Part shown: positions 7,541 to 16,117 of the stretch, piece after piece | How positions within the stretch are numbered: position 1 is the first letter of the stretch | How the letters are laid out: every line of letters begins with the position of its first letter | From: Pseudomonadota bacterium | Lineage (GTDB): Bacteria; Pseudomonadota; Gammaproteobacteria; Burkholderiales; Burkholderiaceae | Assembly: GCA_963205525.1 (NCBI GenBank) | Contig: CAUJJP010000226.1 | Coordinates: 1-36,646, forward strand | Direction of reading: 5' to 3' | Length of the DNA stretch: 36,646 nucleotides | Translations under genes and position numbers: made by a program | Notes under the pieces: generated by a model | What the model saw: only the letters and a program-made list of their open reading frames with translations | Database searches by the model: none | Told to the model about the DNA's origin: nothing

Positions 7541-8961
7541 CAGAGGCTGAAGATCTTGCCCGGGTTCATGATGTTCTTCGGGTCCAGCGCGCGCTTGATG
7601 TCGCGCATGAGCGCGATGCCGCCGGCGCCCGCCTCGTCGATCAGGAAGCCCATCTTGTGCAGGCCGATGCCGTGCTCGCCGGTGCAGGTGCCCTCGAAGG
7701 CGATCGCGCGCTGCACCATCTGGTGCGACAGGCGCTCGGCCAGCGCGCGCTGCCCGGCGTCGCCCTCCTTGACCAGGTAGGCGAGGTGGAAGTTGCCGTC
7801 GCCGACGTGGCCGACGATGTAGTAGGGCAGGCCGCTGGCGTCGGCCTCGGCGACCGAGGCCTCGATGATCTCGGTCAGGCGCGAGATCGGCACGCAGGTG
7901 TCGGTGGTCACGCTGCGGCAGCCGGGGTTGGTCACCATGCCGGCGAAGTAGGCCTTGTGGCGCGCGGTCCACAGCCGGGTGCGCTCCTCGGGCGTGCTCG
8001 CCCACTCGAAGTCGGCGCCGCCGAAGTCGGCGCTGATCGCCTGCACGGTCTCGGCCTGCTCCTTCACCCCCGCCTCGCTGCCGTGGAACTCCATCAGCAG
8101 CAGCGGCATCTCCTGCAGCCCGAGCTTGCTCTGCGCGTTCACGGCGCGCACCGCGTTCACGTCCAGCAGCTCGCAGCGCGCGATCGGCACGCCCATCTGG
8201 ATGATCTGGATGGTGGCGTTGACGGCGTCGCCGACGCTTGGGAACTGGCAGATCGCCGCGCTCACCGCCTCCGGCAGCGGGTAGAGCTTGAGCGTGACCT
8301 CGGTCATCACCCCCAGCGTGCCCTCGCTGCCGACGAACAAGCGCGTCAGGTCGTAGCCGGCGCTGCTCTTCTTGGCCCGCGTGCCGGTGCGCAGCACATC
8401 GCCCGCGGCGCTGACCACGGTCAGGCCGAGCACGTTCTCGCGCATGGTGCCGTAGCGCACCGCGTTCGTGCCGCTGGCGCGGGTGGCGGCCATGCCGCCC
8501 AGGCTGGCGTTGGCGCCCGGGTCTATGGGAAAGAACAGGCCCAGGTGCTTGAGCTCCTGGTTGAGCTGCTCGCGCGTGACGCCGGCCTCCACCGTGGCCG
8601 TCAGGTCCTCGGCGTTCACGCGCACGATGCGCGTCATGCGCGACAGGTCCAGGCTGACCCCGCCCTGCACCGCCAGCAGATGCCCTTCCAGCGAGGAACC
8701 GACGCCAAAGGGAATCACCGGCACCGCGTGCTCGGCCGCCAGCCGCACCACGAAAGCGGCATCGTCGGTGCTCTCGCAGAACACCACCGCATCCGGCGGC
8801 GTGACCGGGAACGGGCTCTCGTCGCGCCCGTGCTGCTCGCGCACCGCCGCGGTGGTCGAGCAGCGCTCGCCGAAGCGCTCGCGCAGCGCCAGCAGCATGC
8901 GATCGGGCAGCGGGCGGCGCTCGTATTGCGGCAGCAGTTCGTTGGGCAGCGGGGCGTTCAT
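7540..8961 (-). CDS. FAD-linked oxidase, D-lactate/glycolate dehydrogenase type
   Basis: This 473-residue flavoprotein starts at the ATG at 8961 with AGGAG upstream; an 18-residue upstream extension lacks family similarity. The FAD-binding PCMH fold is visible in PFGVGSSLEGH and in IDPGANASLGGMAATRASGTNAVRYG near residues 164-190. The C-terminal FAD-linked oxidase domain ends with the family signature FEGTCTGEHGIGLHKMGFL and DPKNIMNPGKIF. The length and signatures fit cytochrome-type D-lactate dehydrogenase or the GlcD subunit of glycolate oxidase. No GlcE/GlcF partners are adjacent, which favours a single-subunit D-2-hydroxyacid dehydrogenase passing electrons to the respiratory chain. The gene is coupled to the downstream protease by a TGATG overlap. 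The exact substrate cannot be read from sequence. Confidence 0.87.
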   Translation of the reverse strand: MNAPLPNELLPQYERRPLPDRMLLALRERFGERCSTTAAVREQHGRDESPFPVTPPDAVVFCESTDDAAFVVRLAAEHAVPVIPFGVGSSLEGHLLAVQGGVSLDLSRMTRIVRVNAEDLTATVEAGVTREQLNQELKHLGLFFPIDPGANASLGGMAATRASGTNAVRYGTMRENVLGLTVVSAAGDVLRTGTRAKKSSAGYDLTRLFVGSEGTLGVMTEVTLKLYPLPEAVSAAICQFPSVGDAVNATIQIIQMGVPIARCELLDVNAVRAVNAQSKLGLQEMPLLLMEFHGSEAGVKEQAETVQAISADFGGADFEWASTPEERTRLWTARHKAYFAGMVTNPGCRSVTTDTCVPISRLTEIIEASVAEADASGLPYYIVGHVGDGNFHLAYLVKEGDAGQRALAERLSHQMVQRAIAFEGTCTGEHGIGLHKMGFLIDEAGAGGIALMRDIKRALDPKNIMNPGKIFSL

Positions 8962-9106
8962 GCGTGTCTCCTGGCGGGTCCGGCTTCGTCCTGGCGTGTC
9001 CTGGCAGCTCCTCACGGATCGCGAGTCATTCTAGGAGCCGCCCCCGCGGCCTGCTTCCCATGCCCGCGGCGCCAGCAGCGGCACCCGGCCGCGCTACCAT
9101 GGCCCG

Positions 9107-9694
9107 ATGGGAAAACGCCTGACACAGATTGCCACCCGCACCGGCGACGACGGCAGCACCGGCCTGGGTGACGGCACGCGCACGCGCAAGGATGCGCAGC
9201 GCATCCATGCCCTGGGCGAGGTCGACGAGCTGAACTCCAGCCTCGGGCTGCTGCTGTGCGAGCCGCTGCCCGACGAAGTGCGCACGCTGCTCACCGAAAT
9301 CCAGCACGAGTTGTTCAACCTCGGCGGCGAGCTCGCGGTGCCGGGCTTCTCGCTGCTCAAGCCCGAGGCGGTGGCGGCGCTGGATGCGGCGCTCGCGCTG
9401 CACAACCAGGCACTGCCGCGGCTGGAGGAGTTCATCCTGCCGGGCGGCACGCGCTCGGCGGCGCTGGCCCATATGAGCCGCGCCATCGCGCGCCGCGCCG
9501 AGCGCGCGCTGGTGGCCTTGCACGCCAGCGAGCCGCTGGGCGAGGCACCGCGCCAGTACCTGAACCGCTTGTCCGACCTGCTGTTCGTGCTCGCCCGGGT
9601 GCTCAACCGCGCCAACCTCGACGGCCTGGCCGGCGACGACGTCTACTGGCGCAGCGAGAAGCTGCGCCGGGCACAGGAAGCCGACGGCGCCTGA
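9107..9694 (+). CDS. Cob(I)yrinic acid a,c-diamide adenosyltransferase, PduO type
   Basis: This 195-residue ATP:cob(I)alamin adenosyltransferase transfers the adenosyl group of ATP to cob(I)alamin to make coenzyme B12. The N-terminal nucleotide-binding signature TRTGDDGSTGLGDGTR (residues 10-25) is followed by ALGEVDELNSSLG (35-47). The C-terminal helix RQYLNRLSDLLFVLARVLN is also diagnostic of the PduO family. The start is the ATG at 9107. A TACCAT hexamer ends 6 bp before it, so the message may be leaderless, since no Shine-Dalgarno is evident. It stands alone here, without other cobalamin genes. Length is normal for a single-domain PduO protein. Confidence 0.93.
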   Translation: MGKRLTQIATRTGDDGSTGLGDGTRTRKDAQRIHALGEVDELNSSLGLLLCEPLPDEVRTLLTEIQHELFNLGGELAVPGFSLLKPEAVAALDAALALHNQALPRLEEFILPGGTRSAALAHMSRAIARRAERALVALHASEPLGEAPRQYLNRLSDLLFVLARVLNRANLDGLAGDDVYWRSEKLRRAQEADGA

Positions 9695-9722
9695 GGGCTG
9701 CACGGGGCGGGCGCAGCACCGG

Positions 9723-9790
9723 GCGCCGGCAGGCGCCCGGGAACCGGTCCGCGCCGGCAGGCGCGCCCGGGAATCGGCCCGCGCCGGCAG
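9723..9790. repeat. Imperfect direct repeats, about 30 bp
   Basis: GCGCCGGCAG recurs at 9723, 9751 and 9781. The first two copies continue with related sequence (GGCGC, CCCGGGAA and CGG elements), giving units of 28 and 30 bp. They occupy the gap between two convergent genes and may form terminator-like structures. Confidence 0.6.
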
Positions 9791-9793
9791 ACT

Positions 9794-10429
9794 TCAGCGC
9801 TTGAAATTGCGCGCCATCACCGGTGCCAGCGCCGGCAGCGCGGCGGCACGCTCGGCCGCCGCCAGCAGCCGCGGCGCGTGGGCCGCAAACCAGTCCCGGC
9901 GTGGCCGCCAGTGCGTCATCACCGCCAGGTACAGGTCCAGCGCCGACATCCGCTCGCCCAGGAACCAGGGGCCGCCCGCCGCGGACTCCAGCACCTGCCA
10001 CAGACGCTGCGCGTAGGCGTCGACCTCGGCGCGGAAGGCCTTGGCCGCGGCCTCGTCCTTGACGAAGCGCGTCGGCTCGTCGGCGTAGGTGAAGGTCGGG
10101 TAGACGTTGGCCACCAGGTAGACCAGCCAGCGCAGGAACTCGGCGCGCTCGGGCGCCTGCGCCCCGGGGACCAGCGCGTCGCTGGCGCTCAGGTCCGCCA
10201 GGTGCAGGGTGATGGCCGCGCTTTCCGTCATCACCCGACCGTCCGGCCACTGCAGCACCGGCACCTGGGCCAGGGGGTTGACCGCCTGCAGCCGGCTGCG
10301 CGCCTCGACGCTGGCGAAGAGGTCACCCACCGCCTCGAAGCGCCAGCGCAGCCCGTAGTGGACGAGCTGCAGCTCGACGATCGCCGAGCCCCAGCCGGGC
10401 TCGCCGTACAGGACCAGGCCATCGTCCAT
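9794..10429 (-). CDS. Glutathione S-transferase family protein
   Basis: This 211-residue protein starts at the ATG at 10429 with AAGGAG upstream. The N-terminal thioredoxin-like half carries VNPLAQVPVLQWPDGRVMTESAAI, where the cis-Pro (VPVL) and the ES dipeptide bind glutathione. The C-terminal half is all-helical, with WFLGERMSALDLYLAVMTHW matching the conserved GST C-terminal motif (D in SALDLY). The possible catalytic residue is in the early GEPGWGS loop, but it cannot be assigned with certainty. The gene lies 10 bp upstream of the convergent-free end of the acyl-CoA synthetase on the same strand, so the synthetase (transcribed first) and this gene probably share a transcript. Function is likely detoxification or stress; the substrate is unknown. 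Confidence 0.83.
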   Translation of the reverse strand: MDDGLVLYGEPGWGSAIVELQLVHYGLRWRFEAVGDLFASVEARSRLQAVNPLAQVPVLQWPDGRVMTESAAITLHLADLSASDALVPGAQAPERAEFLRWLVYLVANVYPTFTYADEPTRFVKDEAAAKAFRAEVDAYAQRLWQVLESAAGGPWFLGERMSALDLYLAVMTHWRPRRDWFAAHAPRLLAAAERAAALPALAPVMARNFKR

Positions 10430-10439
10430 CGCCGCTCCT

Positions 10440-12128
10440 TCAGTCGTTCCAGACCACCGGCTTGCGCTGGCCGACCCAGCGCTCGTAGTTCTTCGCGAAG
10501 GCGTCCTCGATGCGGTTGCGCTTGACCTTGAAGGTCGGCGTGATGAGGTCGTTCTCGACCGACCAGGCCTCGGAGGTGATGACCAGGCAGTCGAGCTGCT
10601 CGTGCGGATCCAGGCCCTCGTTGACCTGCTTGAGGTGGGCCGCCAGCGAGGCCTCCAGCTCGGCACGGCCGCCGCTCCTGGCCTTGGCCTGCGCGTCGGC
10701 GTTGAGCATCACCAGCGCCAGCGGCTGGCCGAGGTTGGCGCCGGTGACGCAGCAGGCCTCGATCGCGGAGTGCATCACCAGCCTGTCCTCGATCGGGGCC
10801 GGCGCCACGTACTTGCCCTTGCTGGTCTTGAACAAGTCCTTCACCCGGCCGGTGATCCTGAGCCGGTTCTGAGCGTCGACGCTGCCCTTGTCACCGGTCT
10901 TCATCCAGCCGTCGTCGGTGAAGGACTCGGCGCTGAGCTCGGGCTGCTTGTAGTAGCCCAGCATGTTCCATGGCGCCCGGATCTGGATCTCGCCGCTGCC
11001 CGGCGCGATCCGGCACTGCACCGGCGTGTAGGGCCGGCCGACGGTGCCGAAGGCCTCGACCTCGCCCTCGGTGATGTGGGTGGCACCTATGTTCTCGGTC
11101 ATGCCGTAGCCCTCGGCCACGTTCAGGCCCAGCCGGCGGTACCAGTGCAGCAGCTCCAGCGGCATGGGCGCGGCGCCGACGGCGGCGAACACGCACTGGT
11201 CCAGCCCGAGCGCCGACAACACCTTCTTCTTCACGATGCCCGACAGGATCGGGATCTTGAGCATCAGGTCCAGCTTGGCGGGCGGCATCTTGTGGCTCAC
11301 CCCCTGCTGGAACTTCACCCACAGCCGCGGCACGGAAAAGAAGATCGTCGGCCGCGCGCGCTGCAAGTCGGCGGTGAAGGTCTCCAGGCTCTCGGCGAAG
11401 AAGACCTGCATCCCGGTGCTCAGCTGTGCGTGCTCCACCAGCGCGCGCTCGACCACGTGCGACAGCGGCAGGTAGGACAGCATGCGCGAATCCTGGTTCT
11501 GCGGCACGCGCTCCAGCCCGGCCGCCACCGCGGCCATGAAGTTGGCGAAGCTGTGCATCACGCCCTTGGGCGCGCCGGTGGTGCCCGAGGTGTACATCAG
11601 GGTGGACAGGTCCTCGCCCGGGCGCACCGGCTCGCCGGCCAGCGGCGGCGTGCGCGCGCAGACCTCGTCCCAGCCCGGGTAGCTCTGCTTCGCATCCTCG
11701 GGCGCCAGCGGGTGGGCGATGCAGGGCATGTCGGCGGGCACGCCGGGCTTCATGGCTTCCCAGCCGTCGAGCTTGCCGACGAACAGCAGCTTGGCATCGC
11801 TGTGTTCGAGGATCTGGCGGATGGTGCCCGCGGCCAGCGTCGGGTACAGCGGCACCGAGACCGCGCCCGCCATCCAGATCGCGTAGTCGCTGATCAGCCA
11901 GTGGGCGCTGTTCTTGGCCAGCATGGCCACCTTGTCGCCAGGCCCTATGCCTTGCGCCTGCAGGTGCGCGGCCATCCTGCGTGCCTGGTCCAGCACCTGC
12001 TTCCAGCGGTACTCGACGACGCGCCCGCCGCCGACCGGCTGCACGAAGGCGATCCGCTCGGGTGCGCTGCGCTCCCAGTGGTACAGGCGCTGCAGCGGCA
12101 GTGTCTCGGGCGCGACGGTGGCGGACAT
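10440..12128 (-). CDS. AMP-dependent long-chain acyl-CoA synthetase
   Basis: This 562-residue ANL-superfamily adenylate-forming enzyme starts at the ATG at 12128. The P-loop-like motif YTSGTTGAPKG is at residues 179-189, followed by LPLSHVVERALVEH, the adenylate-binding GYGMTENIGATH and the hinge region GWMKTGDKGSVD...ITGRVKDLFKTSKGKYVAPAPIED. The last is the signature of the long-chain fatty-acid-CoA ligase/FadD15-type subgroup rather than short-chain enzymes. It would activate fatty acids with ATP and CoA at the membrane or in the cytosol. The C-terminal TPTFKVKRNRIE is also typical. The downstream GST is on the same strand with a 10-bp gap. Chain-length preference is inferred from the subgroup. 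Confidence 0.9.
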   Translation of the reverse strand: MSATVAPETLPLQRLYHWERSAPERIAFVQPVGGGRVVEYRWKQVLDQARRMAAHLQAQGIGPGDKVAMLAKNSAHWLISDYAIWMAGAVSVPLYPTLAAGTIRQILEHSDAKLLFVGKLDGWEAMKPGVPADMPCIAHPLAPEDAKQSYPGWDEVCARTPPLAGEPVRPGEDLSTLMYTSGTTGAPKGVMHSFANFMAAVAAGLERVPQNQDSRMLSYLPLSHVVERALVEHAQLSTGMQVFFAESLETFTADLQRARPTIFFSVPRLWVKFQQGVSHKMPPAKLDLMLKIPILSGIVKKKVLSALGLDQCVFAAVGAAPMPLELLHWYRRLGLNVAEGYGMTENIGATHITEGEVEAFGTVGRPYTPVQCRIAPGSGEIQIRAPWNMLGYYKQPELSAESFTDDGWMKTGDKGSVDAQNRLRITGRVKDLFKTSKGKYVAPAPIEDRLVMHSAIEACCVTGANLGQPLALVMLNADAQAKARSGGRAELEASLAAHLKQVNEGLDPHEQLDCLVITSEAWSVENDLITPTFKVKRNRIEDAFAKNYERWVGQRKPVVWND

Positions 12129-12213
12129 GGCAACGAGTCGGGAATTGCTATCCCGCGAGCGTAGCCCATGACCCCGGGCGCACCGCGCCGCCAGCCCGGC
12201 TGCGCGCTTCGGT

Positions 12214-12244
12214 GAAAACCCGCGGCCGGTCTCAGCGACCGGCC
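12214..12244 (-). terminator. Rho-independent terminator of the HDOD gene
   Basis: Immediately after the HDOD stop, the minus strand forms GGCCGGT-CGCTGAG-ACCGGCC (12244-12224), then GCGGGTTTTC. This is a 7-bp GC stem followed by a short T-run. Confidence 0.6.
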
Positions 12245-13069
12245 TCAGCGGCCGTGCGTCATCGCCTCGTCGAGCTGTTCCCTGATCTGGCGCACCGCGC
12301 GCAGCACCAGGGTCGCGTCCAGGTCGGCCTGCGGCACCACCGCCAGCACCGCTTCGTCGAGCTGCTGCGGGCGCGCGATCAGCGCCTGCACGATGACCGA
12401 CAGCGCCGGCAGCTGGCGACGCCCGGTCGGCAGCACCGCCGGAAGCTGCCACTGCGCCTGTGCCGCCACGTGGTGGCGCACGCTGGCCACCGCGGCAGCG
12501 CTGAGGCCCCAGCTCTCGCACAGGGCCGCACCCAGGGCGTCGTGGCTGACGCCAAAGCCCGCGTGCTCCAGCTGTGCGAGTTCGCTGTCGTCGGCCGCCG
12601 CGCGCAGCATGGCGCGATAGTGGTCGGCGGCATGGCGGAACAGGACCGCCTTGCCGCACTCCTCGAACAGGCCGGCGGAGTGCGCCGCCCAGCCGTCCAG
12701 CGAGAGCTTCTGCGCCACCCGCCCCATCAGCAGCCCGCGCAGCGCCGCACGCTGCCACAGCGGCTCGAGCTCGGGCGCGGGCGGAAAGGCGGCGCGAAGC
12801 CCCATCTCGAAGGTGATCGCCGCCACCTCCCGCATGCCCAGGTAGGTGATCGCCTGCATCACGCTCTGCACCCGGCCCTTGAGCCCGTAGAGCGATGAGT
12901 TGACCGCCTTCATCACCGCCGCGGCGAGCGCCATGTCGGCCTCGATCAGCTCGGCGGCCGCGGTGAGGTTGATCTGCTCCTCGGCCAGCAGCAGCGAGAG
13001 CTTGACCAGCGCCTCGGGCTGGGCCGGGATGTCGATCTCGAGTCGGCGGAGTTCGGGGTCTACGGGCAT
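12245..13069 (-). CDS. HDOD domain-containing protein
   Basis: This 274-residue protein consists of an HDOD (HD-related output) domain from about residue 10 to 220. Typical features are LLAEEQINLTAAAELIEADMALAAAVMKAVNSSLYGL, the VQSVMQAITYLGMREV helix and a GVSHDALGAALCESWGL segment. HDOD domains lack the full HD metal-binding set and usually act in signalling or stress regulation without enzymatic activity. No receiver, GGDEF or kinase domain is attached. The start is the ATG at 13069; a TAGCAT hexamer ends 9 bp upstream, so the leader may be only a few bases. A clean terminator follows the stop. Its target pathway cannot be told from the neighbours. Confidence 0.83.
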   Translation of the reverse strand: MPVDPELRRLEIDIPAQPEALVKLSLLLAEEQINLTAAAELIEADMALAAAVMKAVNSSLYGLKGRVQSVMQAITYLGMREVAAITFEMGLRAAFPPAPELEPLWQRAALRGLLMGRVAQKLSLDGWAAHSAGLFEECGKAVLFRHAADHYRAMLRAAADDSELAQLEHAGFGVSHDALGAALCESWGLSAAAVASVRHHVAAQAQWQLPAVLPTGRRQLPALSVIVQALIARPQQLDEAVLAVVPQADLDATLVLRAVRQIREQLDEAMTHGR

Positions 13070-13192
13070 GGTGGGCCGATGCTAGGCAAGGCGCCGCGGG
13101 TCGATCGGCGCAGAAGCCGGGCCTATGCCGGCCAGTCCCGAAGTCTGGCGTCCGGCACCGCCGCCGGAGGCGAAAAGGGCGGTCCACAACGA

Positions 13193-13220
13193 CGAAGGGC
13201 GCCCCGAGGGGCGCCCTTCG
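13193..13220. terminator. Perfect 13-bp inverted repeat, probable terminator of the GMC operon
   Basis: CGAAGGGCGCCCC at 13193-13205 pairs perfectly with 13208-13220, leaving a 2-base centre (in practice a small loop). On the minus strand it is followed by TCGTTGTGG, a weak T-rich tail. It lies about 170 bp beyond the GMC stop. Confidence 0.5.
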
Positions 13221-13243
13221 CGCATCTTGTGGTGAACTGCGAT

Positions 13244-13262
13244 CCGGCTGTGGCCGGGTTTT
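13244..13262 (+). terminator. Small hairpin with T-tail on the plus strand
   Basis: CCGGC-TGTG-GCCGG at 13244-13257 is followed by G and TTTT. No plus-strand gene is recognised upstream, so this is either chance or the end of an unannotated small transcript. Confidence 0.3.
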
Positions 13263-13386
13263 GTCTCCTCAGGCCCCCGTCCAACCGGCGCCCGGGGGCT
13301 CGGTCACGAGTGCGCGCAATGTAGGCGGTGGCACGCCGGCATCGCATCGGGGATTTCCCGCCGCCGTCCCCTCCATCTGCGCGGGG

Positions 13387-15033
13387 TCAAGAATGCCGGG
13401 CGCCGCTGGACCCCGTGATGAGGGCCGCCGCACGCTCGGCGATCATGAGCGTCGGCGCATTCGTGTTGCCGCGCGTGATGCTGGGCATCACGCTGGCGTC
13501 GGCGATGCGCACCCCTGACACCCCGCGCAGCCGCAGCTGCGGGTCCACCACCGCCAGCGGGTCGTCGGCACGGCCCATGCGGCAGGTCCCCACCGGGTGG
13601 AAGATGGTGGTGCCGATGTCGCCCGCCAGCCGCGCCAGCTCGGCGTCGCTTTCGTACTGCGCGCCGGGCCGCAGCTCGCGCGGCTGGTAGCGCTGCAGCG
13701 CCGGCATGGCGGCGATGCGCCGCGTCAGGCGCAGGCTGTCGGCGGCGACCTGGCGATCCTCGTCGGTGGACAGGTAGTTCGGCGCGATGGCCGGCGCGTC
13801 CTCGGGCCGCGGGCTGCGGATGCGCACCCGCCCACGCGAGCCGGGCTGCAGATTGCACACGCTGGCGGTGAAGGCGTCGAAGCCGTGCAGCGGCTCGCCG
13901 AAGGCGTCCAGCGACAGCGGTTGCACGTGGTACTCGACGTTGGGCCGCAGGTAGGCCGCCGACGAGCGCGTGAAGCAGCCCAGCTGCGAAGGCGCCATGC
14001 TCATGGGCCCGCTGCGAGTGAGCGCGTACTGCGCCGCAATGCGCGCCTTGCCGAGCCAGGACCTGGCCAAGGTGTTGAGCGTGGGAACGCCCTGGACGGC
14101 GAACACGGCGCGGATCTGCAGGTGGTCCTGCAGGTTCTCGCCCACCCCCGGCAGGTCCACCCGCACCGGCAGGCCCAGGCTGTGCAGCCAGTCGCCCGGG
14201 CCTATGCCCGAGCGCTGCAGCAAGGCCGGGGTGTTCACCGCACCGGCAGTGAGCACCAGCTCACGCGCTGCGCGCAGGGTCTGGCGCCGGCCGCCGACGA
14301 TCACCTCCAGCGCGCTCGCGCGCCCGCCCTCGACCTGCAGCCTATCGGCCAGCACCCCGGTGCGGACGACCAGGTTGCGTCGTCCCGCCGCCGGGCGCAG
14401 AAAGGCCTTGGCGGTGTTCCAGCGCACGCCACGGCGCTGGTTGACCTCGAAGTAGCCCACCCCTTCGTTGTCGCCGCGGTTGAAGTCGTCGCACCGCGGA
14501 ACCCCGGCTTCGCACGCGGCGGCGGCAAAGGCGTCCAGGATCTCCCAGCGCAGCCGCTGGCGCTCGACCCGCCACTCGCCGCCCACGCCATGCCGGGCCA
14601 GGTGCTCGGCATCGGCCCGGGCGCCGCGCCAGTGGTCCTCGTGGCGCATGAACAAGGGCAGCACGGCATCCCAGGCCCAGCCGGGGTCGCCGGTGAGCGC
14701 CGCCCAGTGCTCGTAGTCGGCCGCCTGGCCGCGCATGTAGATCATGCCGTTGATGCTGGAGCAGCCGCCCAGCACGCGCCCGCGCGGGTAGCGCAAGCGG
14801 CGCCCGTTGAGCCCGGGGTCGGGCTCGGTCTGGAACATCCAGTCGGTGCGCGGGTTGCCGATGCAGTACAGATAGCCGACCGGGATGTGGATCCAGGCGT
14901 AGTCGTCGCGCCCGCCGGCTTCGAGCAGCAGCACGCGGCAGGCCGGATCGGCCGACAGGCGGTTCGCCAGCAGGCAGCCGGCGGTGCCGGCGCCGACGAC
15001 CACGTAGTCGAAGGTCTCGCCGTCGGCGTTCAT
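13387..15033 (-). CDS. GMC family oxidoreductase (choline dehydrogenase-like)
   Basis: This 548-residue glucose-methanol-choline oxidoreductase has an FAD-binding GAGTAG at residues 14-19 (VVVGAGTAGCLLANRL). GMC signature 1 is seen in RGRVLGGCSSINGMIYMRGQ, and signature 2 in the VLTAGAVNTPALLQRSGIG segment. The C-terminal catalytic region has FHPVGTCRMG (active-site His) and ITRGNTNAPTLMIAE (second active-site Asn). This fits alcohol or choline dehydrogenases, with electron transfer to a quinone or cytochrome more likely than to oxygen. It is the last gene of a marC / nitronate monooxygenase-like / GMC run; the 40-bp spacer before it contains imperfect 9-bp repeats of the type CCGACGNNN. The substrate is unknown. 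Confidence 0.9.
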   Translation of the reverse strand: MNADGETFDYVVVGAGTAGCLLANRLSADPACRVLLLEAGGRDDYAWIHIPVGYLYCIGNPRTDWMFQTEPDPGLNGRRLRYPRGRVLGGCSSINGMIYMRGQAADYEHWAALTGDPGWAWDAVLPLFMRHEDHWRGARADAEHLARHGVGGEWRVERQRLRWEILDAFAAAACEAGVPRCDDFNRGDNEGVGYFEVNQRRGVRWNTAKAFLRPAAGRRNLVVRTGVLADRLQVEGGRASALEVIVGGRRQTLRAARELVLTAGAVNTPALLQRSGIGPGDWLHSLGLPVRVDLPGVGENLQDHLQIRAVFAVQGVPTLNTLARSWLGKARIAAQYALTRSGPMSMAPSQLGCFTRSSAAYLRPNVEYHVQPLSLDAFGEPLHGFDAFTASVCNLQPGSRGRVRIRSPRPEDAPAIAPNYLSTDEDRQVAADSLRLTRRIAAMPALQRYQPRELRPGAQYESDAELARLAGDIGTTIFHPVGTCRMGRADDPLAVVDPQLRLRGVSGVRIADASVMPSITRGNTNAPTLMIAERAAALITGSSGARHS

Positions 15034-15073
15034 CGCGCGTCGTCGGTTCCGTTGGCTCCGTCGGTTTCGTCGG

Positions 15074-16117
15074 TCAATGGGCGGACTCTGCGCGCCAGCC
15101 GGCGGCGAGCCGACGCACGATCTCGGCCGCCGGCGCGCGCTGCGCCAGCGCCAGCCCCTGGCCGGCCCACATCGACAGCGCATCGGCATCCCCGGCGCGC
15201 GCGGCCGCCTGGCGCAAGGGCCGCGTCATCGCGTTCGGGATCGGGAATTCGGGCAGCAGGCCGCGCGCCACCAGCGCATCGGTCTCGCGCGTGAAGCGGT
15301 TGCCCAGGGCGCGCGCCCAGCGGCCGGAGAAGGCGGCGGTCAGCACGGTGTCGTGCGCCGCGCCCGACTCCAGCGCGCCACGCCAGGCGGGCGAGATCGG
15401 GCATTCGTCGGCGAGCAGAAAGGCGGTGCCGACCGCCGCCGCGCTCGCACCCAGGGCCTGCACCGCCGCCACGCCGCGCGCGTCGGCGATGCCGCCGGCG
15501 GCGACCACCGGCAGCGCCACCGCGTCCACCACCTGCGGCACCAGGGCCAGGCTGCCGACCAGCGACTGCTCGCGCGTGCCGAGGAAGCAGCCGCGGTGGC
15601 CGCCGGCTTCCGCCCCTTGGGCGAGCAGCACGTCGCAACCGCTGGCAGCGAGCTGGCGTGCCTCCGGCACCTGGGTCGCGGTGCCGAGCACGCGCGCGCC
15701 GGCCGCGTGCATGGCCGCCGCCCGCTCCGGACCCGGGTCGCCGAAGGTGAAGCCTATCCAGGGCACCCGCCGCTGCAGCAGCACCGCGAGCTGGGCGTCG
15801 GCGTCCTCCTCCAGCTTGTCCGGCAGCGCCACCGGCGGCAGCCCCTGCGCCACGTGCCAGGGCGCCAGCAGCTCGGCGAAAGCGGCTTCGCGCGCCGCGT
15901 CGCGCTGCCAGCGCTGGGGACAGAACAGGTTGACGCCAAACGGCCGCGCGGTGAGGGCGCGGATCTCGTCCACCGCCTGCGCCAGCCGCTGCGGCCCCAT
16001 GTAGGCCGCGCCCAGCCAGCCCAGTCCGCCTGCCTCGCAGACCGCGGCCACCAGCGCCACGGAGGCCGACTCGCCGGCCATGGGCGCCATCCAGATGCGG
16101 GGAAAATCGATGTTCAT
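15074..16117 (-). CDS. Nitronate monooxygenase-like flavoprotein
   Basis: This 347-residue TIM-barrel FMN enzyme belongs to the nitronate monooxygenase / 2-nitropropane dioxygenase family. The N terminus has the barrel start RIWMAPMAGESASVALVAAVCEAGGLGWLGA. The catalytic-type His is in the conserved AEAGGHRG segment, and the FMN phosphate-binding region reads AAGGIADARGVAAVQALGASAAAVGTAFLL. Such enzymes oxidise propionate-3-nitronate or alkyl nitronates and protect against these toxins. The gene starts at 16117, overlapping the marC stop by 4 bp (ATGA), and precedes the GMC gene by 40 bp. The in-frame upstream extension overlapping marC was rejected. Real substrate uncertain. Confidence 0.85.
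   Translation of the reverse strand: MNIDFPRIWMAPMAGESASVALVAAVCEAGGLGWLGAAYMGPQRLAQAVDEIRALTARPFGVNLFCPQRWQRDAAREAAFAELLAPWHVAQGLPPVALPDKLEEDADAQLAVLLQRRVPWIGFTFGDPGPERAAAMHAAGARVLGTATQVPEARQLAASGCDVLLAQGAEAGGHRGCFLGTREQSLVGSLALVPQVVDAVALPVVAAGGIADARGVAAVQALGASAAAVGTAFLLADECPISPAWRGALESGAAHDTVLTAAFSGRWARALGNRFTRETDALVARGLLPEFPIPNAMTRPLRQAAARAGDADALSMWAGQGLALAQRAPAAEIVRRLAAGWRAESAH

Larger units (their letters stand above)
13070..13386. other. Gene-free gap with several strong stem-loops
   Basis: No convincing ORF is seen between the HDOD start and the GMC oxidoreductase stop, both minus strand. The gap holds a perfect 13-bp inverted repeat (13193-13220), a short hairpin with a TTTT tail on the plus strand (13244-13262), and a GCCCCCG/CGGGGGC pair at 13273-13279 and 13293-13299. 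It could be the GMC operon terminator plus the HDOD leader, or contain a small RNA. Confidence 0.5.

Noticed and set aside
7657..9171. Plus-strand frame of about 500 codons opposite the FAD-linked oxidase
   Set aside because: The minus strand encodes a full FAD-linked dehydrogenase with all signatures; the plus frame has none.
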